Shown here: piece by piece, positions 1 to 6,103 of the stretch
Layout: each line of letters begins with the position of its first letter
Numbering within the stretch: position 1 is the first letter of the stretch
NCBI GenBank assembly: GCA_022447405.1
Contig: JAKVCE010000037.1
Location: forward strand, 1-12,301
Direction of reading: 5' to 3'
From: Planctomycetota bacterium
Lineage (GTDB): Bacteria; Planctomycetota; UBA1135; GCA-002686595
DNA length: 12,301 bases
Notes under the pieces: model-generated
The model's input: the letters and a program-made list of their open reading frames with translations, nothing else
What the model was told of the DNA's origin: nothing
Databases searched by the model: none
Made by a program: the position numbers and the translations under genes

Positions 1-1
1 G

Positions 2-364
2 TCTGTTGCGCTCAACGACCTCACGCTGAAGGCGAGCGGAGGACCCGCAGGTCAGCCGGGCCTCTTCTATTACGGCTCTACGCAGATCAACGGCGGCAAC
101 GGCGTGCCCTTCGGGCAAGGCCTGCGCTGCGTGGGCGGCGGTGGCCAGCCCACCTTCCGCGTCGAGGGGCCGGCCTTCTTCAACGGAGCCGGGAACGCGA
201 GCAAGTCGATCGACCTCACCTCCGGCCCGATGGGCAGCGGCCCGGGCGCAGTCCAAGAGGGCTCGGTCTACAACTTCCAGCTCTGGTACCGCGACCCTGC
301 CGGCGGACCCCCAGGGCTCAACTTCAACTTCTCCGACGCAGTGCAGCTCACCTTCTGCCCCTGA
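2..364 (+). CDS. Secreted protein, C-terminal fragment with a WYRDP-type terminal module
   Basis: Only the last 120 codons are in the window; the frame is open from base 2 and ends at TGA 362-364, so the true start lies upstream. The fragment is rich in Gly, Asn and Pro with many short hydrophobic strands and has no membrane segment, which suggests a beta-rich extracellular domain. Recognisable words, in order, are YYGSTQINGG, FGQGLRCVGG, VYNFQLWYRDP and FNFSDAVQLTFCP. I recall this terminal arrangement as recurring at the C-termini of many large exported planctomycete proteins; that is memory and was not searched. The two cysteines (in LRCV and TFCP) could form a disulfide after export. Its role is unknown; it may be a surface-anchoring, sorting or adhesion module. 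A strong hairpin follows immediately, so the transcript probably ends here. A methionine inside the frame (bases 236-238) is not a plausible start because homologous-looking sequence continues upstream to the window edge. Confidence 0.8.
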   Translation, partial: SVALNDLTLKASGGPAGQPGLFYYGSTQINGGNGVPFGQGLRCVGGGGQPTFRVEGPAFFNGAGNASKSIDLTSGPMGSGPGAVQEGSVYNFQLWYRDPAGGPPGLNFNFSDAVQLTFCP

Positions 365-384
365 GCTAACACCTTGGCGTCAAC

Positions 385-425
385 GCAGCCCGCTCGGCCT
401 CATCGCCGGGCGGGCTGCTGTCTTA
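385..425 (+). terminator. Hairpin terminator after the left-edge gene
   Basis: Positions 385-398 pair with 405-418 in a 14-bp GC-rich stem with one G-T wobble and a 6-nt loop (399-404), followed by the short T-containing tail TGTCTTA. It starts about 20 nt after the stop codon at 364. The stem is strong but the U-tract is weak, so termination efficiency is uncertain. The structure is symmetrical enough that it could also act on readthrough from the converging minus-strand operon. Confidence 0.65.
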
Positions 426-432
426 TAGAAGT

Positions 433-470
433 GCGGTCGCCGACCAGGAGGACGTTTGGCCGACGACCGC
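433..470. repeat. Short inverted repeat in the convergent gap
   Basis: GCGGTCG at 433-439 is complementary to CGACCGC at 464-470, with a 24-nt loop. No T-tract follows on either strand, so I do not call it a terminator. It may be chance in GC-rich DNA. Confidence 0.3.
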
Positions 471-489
471 GAGAGTGAGGTTTTCGTTC

Positions 490-506
490 CACCCCTAGCA
501 GGGGTG
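490..506. repeat. Compact hairpin in the convergent gap
   Basis: CACCCCT (490-496) and AGGGGTG (500-506) form a perfect 7-bp stem with the 3-nt loop AGC. It lies about 55 nt beyond the 3' end of the minus-strand operon (stop at 561) and could protect the 3' end or terminate that operon's mRNA. No U-tract follows on the minus strand, so the role is uncertain. The rest of the 365-560 gap shows no gene. Confidence 0.4.
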
Positions 507-560
507 AAGCGATGAAGATCGAAGCGAGCCCGCCGGTTTTTTCTGCGCTCGCGCCGGAGC

Positions 561-1979
561 TCAGCTGAGGACTTCGCGGACGACCTTGCCGGCGACGTCC
601 GTGAGGCGGAAGTCGCGGCCGCTGTAGCGGTAGGTCAGGCGCTCGTGGTCGAGCCCGACCAGGTGCAGCATGGTCGCGTGCAGGTCGTTCACGTGGACCT
701 TGCCCTCCGCGGCCTTGTGGCCGACCTCGTCACTTGAGCCGTGGTGGGTGCCGCCCTTCACGCCAGCGCCAGCCATCCAGGCCGTGAAGACGTCGGGGTT
801 GTGGTCGCGGCCGATGCTGTCGCCGTCGGGCTTCTTCTGCGCGACAGGCAGGCGGCCGAACTCGCCGCAGCACACGACCGCTGTGTTGTCGAAGAGGCCG
901 CGCTGCTTGAGGTCTTGGAGGAGCGCCGCCACGGGCTTGTCGAACTCGCCCGCGAAGCCGCGGTGGTGGCTCTCGATGTTGAGGTGGCCGTCCCAGCTCT
1001 TCTGGTTCTCCTCGCCCCCGCTGTAGAGGTGGACGAAGCGCACGCCGCGCTCGACGAGGCGGCGGGCGGTGACGCACTGGCGCGCGAACTCCTTGCAGCG
1101 CGGATCATCGAGCCCATAGAGCTCGCGGATGTGCTTCGGCTCGGAGTCGACATCGAGGGCCTCAGGCGCAGCGGTCTGCATGCGGCGCGCCAGCTCGAAG
1201 GATGCGGTGCGCGCCTCGAGCTCGGAGCCGAGGCGGACCTCGTCGCCGTGGCGCTCGTTCAGGCGGCGGATGAGATCGAGCTGTCTCTGTTGTTCGGCGT
1301 CGCTCATCCCGCCCGGCTTCAAGAGGTTCGCGATCGGGTCGCCTTGGGTCGCGAGCGCTGTGCCCTGGAAGACGCCGGGCAAGAAGCCCGCGCTCCAGTT
1401 CTGCGCGTAGCCCTTCGGGAGCCCGCGGCCCTTCGTGTCGGTCATGACGACGAAGCCGGGGAGGCTGTCGTTCTCGGAGCCGCGCCCAAAGAGGACCCAA
1501 GACCCGACCGAGGGGAAGCCCGCGCGCGGCATGCCCGTGTTCATGTGGAGGAGCGCCGGCGAGTGGTTGTTGGACTCGGCGTGGCACCCGTACATGAAGG
1601 CCATGTCGTCGACGCGCTGGGAGAGGTGCGGGAAGAGCTCGGACATCCACGTCCCGGACTCGCCGTGCTGCGTGAACTTGAAGGGCGACTTCATGAGCGG
1701 CCCGACCTCTGCAGGGAAGAAGCCCGTGAGCTTGTCGAAGCCCTCGTAGGTCTTGCCGTCGTAGCGCTCGAGCGCTGGCTTGTAGTCGAAGGTGTCGACC
1801 TGGCTCGGCCCGCCGTTCATGAAGATCCAGATGACCCGGTCCGCGCCGCCGAAGTGCCCGGGGCGCGAGGCCATGGTCTGACCGCCGTCAGGCCTGAGCG
1901 CGGCGGGCCCGAGCCCTGCCGCGAGCGCGCCGTAGCCGCCGAGCTTGATGAGCTCGCGCCTGGTCGGGTCCGGGCTCAC
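561..1979 (-). CDS. DUF1501 family exported protein (Tat signal)
   Basis: This 472-residue protein belongs to DUF1501 (PF07394), a family with an alkaline-phosphatase/sulfatase-like fold, abundant in planctomycetes and without an established substrate. The N-terminus carries a Tat-like signal: twin arginines at residues 7-8 (TRRELIKLGG) followed by an Ala/Gly/Leu-rich stretch to about residue 28, predicting export of the folded protein. Family hallmarks are MNGGPSQVDTFD (about 54-65), CCGEFGRLP (370-378), GRDHNP (390-395) and VNDLHATMLHLVG (430-442); the conserved Asp and His residues there are the likely metal or active-site ligands by family analogy. Length is typical. The GTG start at 1977-1979 overlaps the TGA of the upstream gene by 4 nt and has a strong Shine-Dalgarno at 1985-1990, indicating translational coupling. 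It is the last gene of a three-gene operon with a PSD1 cytochrome-like protein, the usual genomic partner of DUF1501. Family assignment is sure; function is not. Confidence 0.93.
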   Translation of the reverse strand: MSPDPTRRELIKLGGYGALAAGLGPAALRPDGGQTMASRPGHFGGADRVIWIFMNGGPSQVDTFDYKPALERYDGKTYEGFDKLTGFFPAEVGPLMKSPFKFTQHGESGTWMSELFPHLSQRVDDMAFMYGCHAESNNHSPALLHMNTGMPRAGFPSVGSWVLFGRGSENDSLPGFVVMTDTKGRGLPKGYAQNWSAGFLPGVFQGTALATQGDPIANLLKPGGMSDAEQQRQLDLIRRLNERHGDEVRLGSELEARTASFELARRMQTAAPEALDVDSEPKHIRELYGLDDPRCKEFARQCVTARRLVERGVRFVHLYSGGEENQKSWDGHLNIESHHRGFAGEFDKPVAALLQDLKQRGLFDNTAVVCCGEFGRLPVAQKKPDGDSIGRDHNPDVFTAWMAGAGVKGGTHHGSSDEVGHKAAEGKVHVNDLHATMLHLVGLDHERLTYRYSGRDFRLTDVAGKVVREVLS

Positions 1980-2971
1980 TCGCTCTCCTTGATCTCCAGG
2001 TCAAGCTCGCGCGCCGAGACATTCGGGGTGATGCCGCGCGTGTCCTTGCCCTCGGGGTAGCCGAGCTCTTCGGGAGACGGGCCGACCCACTTCGAGCGGA
2101 TGCCCTCGATGCGGAGCTCGCCCTTGGGGTCGATCACAACGTAGGCCCAGAGCGCGTCTGCGTAGGGACAGGTGTATTCGATCCAGGGGAACGCGGCGTG
2201 GACCTCCTTGGAGTAGCTCTCGTGCCGCTTCGAGCCGCCCACCCACTTGTAGGACATGGAGTTCACCTGGATGTAGGGGATGCCGTTGATCTCAACGAGG
2301 TCATCCAGGTGATGGTGGCCGCTGAAGCAGACGAGGACGCGGCCCCAGCCCGCCTCTTCGTTCGCGGCCTCGAGGATGGCGCGCACATCGGCGCCGTTGT
2401 CGACGCCCGAGGCGTTCTCGAGGCTCTGGTGGCTGAAGATGATGACGGGCTCGGTCGTCTCGCTGAGGGTCTCGGTGAGCCAGGCGCGCTGCTCTTCGCC
2501 GATGTGTCGTGGGTAGCCGGCGGGCGCGCCGTCGTGGCGGTCGTTGCCGTCCAAGACGATGAAGCGATAGCCCCGCTGCATGAAGGTGTAGTGGCCCTCC
2601 TCCATGCCGACGTACTCGCGGAACTGCTCGCGGGTCTTGCCGCCGTCCATGTCGTGGTTGCCGATGACGTCGTACTGGTCACCCTCCCAGCTGTGCCAGA
2701 CCTCGCGGAAGGAGTCGTTGGCTGACTTGGGCTGGCAGAAGTCCCCCATCTGCGCGACGAAGTGCGCCTCCTTCTCTGCCATGGCCTTGAGGAAAGACCC
2801 GAGGCGCTCGCTGGCGTCGTGCATGACGTCTTGGTGCACGTCGGCGCACATGCCGAAGCGCAGCTCCTTCAGGCTCCCAGCCGCGTGCGCGGGCGGGCGG
2901 AAGCTGAGGACACAGACGCCGGCGGCGGCGGACTTCAGGAGCTCTCGGCGCGTGTTCTTCATGGCGTGCAA
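1976..2971 (-). CDS. Exported calcineurin-like metallophosphoesterase (Tat signal)
   Basis: This is a 331-residue member of the calcineurin-like phosphoesterase superfamily (Metallophos, PF00149), which hydrolyses phosphomono- or diesters with a dinuclear metal centre. The full ligand set is visible: D44-x-H46 (ADVHQD), G76-D77, GNHD at 104-107, H181 (SHQS) and GHHH at 218-221, in the correct order and spacing, so it should be catalytically competent. The N-terminus has twin arginines (residues 8-9, TRRELLK), a hydrophobic core and an AHA-A cleavage-like site near residue 30, a probable Tat signal. I chose TTG at 2969-2971 because GGAGAAG (2980-2986) lies 8 nt before it. The ATG three codons downstream (2960-2962) would be 17 nt from that site; it changes only three residues of the signal and remains possible. 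The gene starts 27 nt after the PSD1 gene and overlaps the DUF1501 gene by 4 nt. The substrate is unknown: phosphodiester, phospholipid or nucleotide are all possible. Confidence 0.9.
   Translation of the reverse strand: MHAMKNTRRELLKSAAAGVCVLSFRPPAHAAGSLKELRFGMCADVHQDVMHDASERLGSFLKAMAEKEAHFVAQMGDFCQPKSANDSFREVWHSWEGDQYDVIGNHDMDGGKTREQFREYVGMEEGHYTFMQRGYRFIVLDGNDRHDGAPAGYPRHIGEEQRAWLTETLSETTEPVIIFSHQSLENASGVDNGADVRAILEAANEEAGWGRVLVCFSGHHHLDDLVEINGIPYIQVNSMSYKWVGGSKRHESYSKEVHAAFPWIEYTCPYADALWAYVVIDPKGELRIEGIRSKWVGPSPEELGYPEGKDTRGITPNVSARELDLEIKESE
1985..1990 (-). promoter_or_regulatory. Shine-Dalgarno for the GTG-started DUF1501 gene
   Basis: On the minus strand the sequence is AAGGAG, then five bases, then GTG at 1979. 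It lies inside the last codons of the metallophosphoesterase gene and fixes the GTG start, which is otherwise unusual. Confidence 0.7.
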
Positions 2972-2979
2972 GGTATCAG

Positions 2980-2986
2980 CTTCTCC
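2980..2986 (-). promoter_or_regulatory. Shine-Dalgarno of the metallophosphoesterase gene
   Basis: The minus strand reads GGAGAAG in the 27-nt gap after the PSD1 gene, 8 nt before TTG (2971) and 17 nt before ATG (2962). The spacing favours the TTG start. Confidence 0.55.
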
Positions 2987-2998
2987 AGGTTTGGCCCT

Positions 2999-5900
2999 TC
3001 AATCGACGTAGGCGAACTCGTTGGTGGCGAAGAGGGCTTGGCAGAGGTCTGTGATGGCGGCGGTGCGGTCGGAGTAGGCGGCGGTCTGCGCGCCGAGGAA
3101 GGTGGCCGCGTCGGCCTCCTCCTCCGAAGATGGAGCCCTCCCCAAGACCTGTCTCCACGCGCTCTGTACGACGCCCATGTCCGCAGCGGATTCGGCGGCG
3201 AGCTCTCCTGCGAGGTGCGTTGCCCAGTGCCGCACGGCGGGGTCGTTCATTAAGAAGAGCGCTTGGGGCGCGACGGTCGTCGTGGCGCGCGCGGGGAGCG
3301 GCCCGAGGGCGTCGGGTCCGTCGAAGGCGCGCATCATCGGGACGATGCGCGAGCGCTTGACGGTGAAGTAGACGCTGCGGCGCTTCTGCATCGGGTCGAG
3401 GGTGCCTTTTCCGAAAGGCGTCCGATCCAAGAGGCCTGAGACCGCGAGGAGCGAGTCGCGCAAGACCTCTCCCTCGAGGCGGCGCGGCGTGAAGCGCCAG
3501 AAGAGCTGGTTCTCAGGGTCGCGCTCGCCGGCCGCTTCGCTCCACTCCGAGGACTGCTTCCAGCACTCGCTCTCGAGGATGAGCTCGTGGAGGTGGTGGA
3601 GGCTCCAGCCACTCTCGACGAGCTCGCAGGCGAGCCACTCGAGGAGCTCCGGGTGTGTCGGTCGGGTGCCTTGGATGCCGAAGTCATCCGGCGTCGGGAC
3701 GATGCCGCGCCCGAAGTGGTGCTGCCAGATGCGGTTGGCGATGACCCGCGCGACGAGGGCGCCCGCGCCGCCGTCGAGGTCTGTGAGCCAGCGCGCGAGG
3801 TTGGCGCGGTGGTGCGGCGTGCTCGCGCCCTCCGGCGCGGGCTGGAGCCAATCTGCCTCCTCTCCCGCCGTCATGACCTGCAGGAAGCCCGGCGTCATGA
3901 CCTCGGCCTTCTGCCCTGGGTCGCCGCGCTTCAGGAAGTGGGTCTCCTCGAGGAAGTCGCCGCCCTGGGTGTGGAGGCGGACGGCGGGGAGGCCCTCGCT
4001 GGAGACGAGGATGGTGACCTTCTCCTCGGCGGGGCGCGCCCTAGCGTGCTCGGTCACGGTCTCGTTCAGGCGCTGCCAGTCCGGGTCTGTCTTCTGGTAC
4101 CAAGCGAAGAGCGCGGCGCGGTCGGCGTCGCTCGGCGCTGCGCCTTCGCGCAGCCGCTGCAAGGCGGCGGGCTCTGCCTCGACCTCAAGGGGGAGCCCAC
4201 CCTCGACTCCTGTGACGCTGATTCGCGGCCTGCCGATCTGGTGCCGGACGTTGTTCTTGTAGCTGAGCCGGACGGTGACGCTCGTCCCGCTCTCGTGGTA
4301 CACGGGCTCGGCGAGCTCGAAGACCGCCGCGTGGTCCTTGCCGAACTGCGGGTCGACAGCCCAGCAGGTGTAGCCGTCGTCGTCGATGGCGTGGGTGACG
4401 GGGAGGCCAGCCTGATCGAAGGTCGCGCGGGCAGCGGCGATCTCGGCCTCCTCGCGGAGGAAGAAGTCTTCAGGCCCGCCGTGCTCATAGAAGACCTGGA
4501 TGTCAGAGAGCCCGAAGTTGCCGTTGTCGGCGCGGCCGGGTCCGCGCTTCACGAGGCCGTCGTCTGCGAGAGCCTCGAGCCGCAAGGCCGTGATCGGGCC
4601 GTCAAACCTCGCGCGCTGGAAGACGTGCACGTCGTGGTCAGCCTTTGTGCCGCCAACGCGGACGGAGCCGTCATCGAGGCGCTCGAAGGTCGCGCCGCCC
4701 TCGGAGGTCATCACCTCGAAGTCGAGGGTCGTCCAGGCCTCGCGCCCGTCCAAGGTCGGCGCATCGAGCCAGGCCTCGAAGCGCGCCGTGAGCTCTCCCG
4801 CCTCGTACGAGTCGAGCTCCGCCTGGAGGGCGGCCTGTCTCTCGTCGTGCCGCGCGATCTTCGCGTTGAGCTCGTCATCGGGGACGGTGAGCTCGTGGTC
4901 GGAGCGCACGGTCTTCGTGAAGGTCGCGCAGAGGCGGTAGAAGTCGCGGGTCGGGAGCGGGTCGAACTTGTGGTCGTGGCAGCGCGCGCAGCCGATGGTG
5001 GTGGCCATCATGCTGGTGCCGAAGACGCCGACCATGTCGGCGAGCTCGTCGTAGCGCTCCTTCTCGACCTGGTTCTTGGTGATCTGGGTGGAGTGGGTGC
5101 CGGCGGCGAGGAAGCCGGTGGCGCGCCAAGCGTCGAGGTCGTCCGGCGCGAGCTCGTCCCCGGCCAACTGCCAGCGCAGGAACTCGTCGTAGGGCTGGTC
5201 CCGCGTGAAGGAGCGGATGACGAAGTCGCGGTAGTGCCAGGCGTTGGGCCGGTCGTAGTCGTGCTCGTACCCGTGGCTCTCGGCGAAGCGGACGACGTCG
5301 AGCCAGTGCCTGGCCCAGCGCTCGCCGAAGCGCACGTCCTGCAACATCTCCTGGTGCGTGCGCGCCTCCCCATCAGGCGGCAAGCCCCAGAGAGCGAGGG
5401 AGCGCCTCCGCTCCAGGGTCGCCTCGTCCGCGCGCCCAGCCGGCGTCACCCCGGCCTCATCGAGCTTGGCGCGCCAGAAGTGATCGACCCCGTTGGCGAC
5501 AGGCCGCCCGTTCTCGGCGGCCACGAGCGGGAGCTCGGGGCGCTCGAGCGGTCGGTACGCCCACCAGGCGCGGTCGCGCTCGGTGACGACCATGCCCGTC
5601 CCGCCCTCTTCGGTGTCGACGAGCGGCCGGTCATAAGGAGCGCCGAGCCGGATCCACTCTTCGATGGCAGCGAGCTCCTCTTCCGAGAGCTTCTCCGCCT
5701 TGTCCGGCATGCGCGGCACCTCTTCGTGTCGCACGAGCTTCAAGAGCCAGCTGTTCTCAGGGTCACCGGGCGAGACGCGCGGCCCGTCCAAGCCCTCTTC
5801 CAAGAGCCGCTCCCTGAAGGAGAGGTCGAAGTCCCCCTTCACCTTCCCGCCGCCGTGGCAGTAGAGGCACTCGTCAATGAGGACCGGCCGCACGACCTCC

Positions 5901-6016
5901 TTGAAGAGCTGCATCCCAGCCGCCATCTCCGCGGCGTGGTCGTCGCCCACCTCTTGTCCATACGCCATGGGCGCGGTGGACAGCGTGAGCATGAACCAGA
6001 GAGCGCGGCTCGACAT
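2999..6016 (-). CDS. PSCyt1-DUF1549-DUF1553 (PSD1) planctomycete cytochrome c-like protein
   Basis: This 1005-residue exported protein has the classic planctomycete architecture. Residues 1-20 are a Sec signal peptide (cleavage near AYG-QE). A cytochrome c-like PSCyt1 domain (PF07635) spans about 38-130, with haem site CLYCH (50-54) and a likely axial Met103 (PRMPDK). DUF1549/PSCyt2 (PF07583) covers about 175-370 and ends in a second CxxCH, CARCHDHKFDPLP (343-355). A linker of about 360 residues contains a beta-rich segment (about 425-610, with GGATFERLDDGS, ITALRLEAL and GPGRADNGNF) resembling the carbohydrate-binding-like insert I recall in relatives. DUF1553/PSD1 (PF07587) runs from about 733 to the end (VIANRIWQHHFGRGIVPTP). 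The family's reaction is unestablished; an electron-transfer role outside the cytoplasm is inferred from the haem motif. It is the first gene of the minus-strand operon. The ATG at 6016 has no Shine-Dalgarno but a -10-like CATAAT six bases upstream, which suggests a leaderless mRNA. Confidence 0.93.
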   Translation of the reverse strand: MSSRALWFMLTLSTAPMAYGQEVGDDHAAEMAAGMQLFKEVVRPVLIDECLYCHGGGKVKGDFDLSFRERLLEEGLDGPRVSPGDPENSWLLKLVRHEEVPRMPDKAEKLSEEELAAIEEWIRLGAPYDRPLVDTEEGGTGMVVTERDRAWWAYRPLERPELPLVAAENGRPVANGVDHFWRAKLDEAGVTPAGRADEATLERRRSLALWGLPPDGEARTHQEMLQDVRFGERWARHWLDVVRFAESHGYEHDYDRPNAWHYRDFVIRSFTRDQPYDEFLRWQLAGDELAPDDLDAWRATGFLAAGTHSTQITKNQVEKERYDELADMVGVFGTSMMATTIGCARCHDHKFDPLPTRDFYRLCATFTKTVRSDHELTVPDDELNAKIARHDERQAALQAELDSYEAGELTARFEAWLDAPTLDGREAWTTLDFEVMTSEGGATFERLDDGSVRVGGTKADHDVHVFQRARFDGPITALRLEALADDGLVKRGPGRADNGNFGLSDIQVFYEHGGPEDFFLREEAEIAAARATFDQAGLPVTHAIDDDGYTCWAVDPQFGKDHAAVFELAEPVYHESGTSVTVRLSYKNNVRHQIGRPRISVTGVEGGLPLEVEAEPAALQRLREGAAPSDADRAALFAWYQKTDPDWQRLNETVTEHARARPAEEKVTILVSSEGLPAVRLHTQGGDFLEETHFLKRGDPGQKAEVMTPGFLQVMTAGEEADWLQPAPEGASTPHHRANLARWLTDLDGGAGALVARVIANRIWQHHFGRGIVPTPDDFGIQGTRPTHPELLEWLACELVESGWSLHHLHELILESECWKQSSEWSEAAGERDPENQLFWRFTPRRLEGEVLRDSLLAVSGLLDRTPFGKGTLDPMQKRRSVYFTVKRSRIVPMMRAFDGPDALGPLPARATTTVAPQALFLMNDPAVRHWATHLAGELAAESAADMGVVQSAWRQVLGRAPSSEEEADAATFLGAQTAAYSDRTAAITDLCQALFATNEFAYVD

Positions 6017-6022
6017 GGGGAC

Positions 6023-6028
6023 ATTATG
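6023..6028 (-). promoter_or_regulatory. -10-like element for a possible leaderless PSD1 operon mRNA
   Basis: The minus strand reads CCATAATGTCCCCATG over 6029-6014: CATAAT, six bases, then the PSD1 start codon. CATAAT matches the TATAAT consensus at 5 of 6 positions. No Shine-Dalgarno is present and I see no convincing -35 at a 16-18-bp spacing. The spacing places the expected transcription start at or next to the A of ATG. Confidence 0.5.
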
Positions 6029-6091
6029 GCATCACCCGGCTCAGGCCGCCGATGCCCGCGATCGGCTGGGGTCTTCAAGCGAGCAGGACGC

Positions 6092-6097
6092 CATACT
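6092..6097 (+). promoter_or_regulatory. -10-like element for a possible leaderless amidase mRNA
   Basis: Positions 6091-6106 read CCATACTCTCCCCATG: CATACT, six bases, then ATG. It matches the opposite-facing PSD1 element at 14 of 16 positions. No Shine-Dalgarno precedes the ATG, and no clear -35 is visible. Confidence 0.5.
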
Positions 6098-6103
6098 CTC
6101 CCC

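Noticed and set aside
741..2060. 439-codon plus-strand frame opposite the DUF1501 gene.
   Set aside because: It is a Val/Glu/Ala/Arg-rich antisense shadow with no recognisable motif; DUF1501 on the other strand has clear family motifs.
3587..6103. Very long plus-strand open frame running into the amidase, about 839 codons upstream of its ATG.
   Set aside because: It is antisense to the well-supported PSD1 gene and its translation is low-complexity Val/Ala/Arg/Glu/Leu, as expected for a shadow frame in GC-rich DNA. The amidase starts at 6104 with a signal-like sequence.
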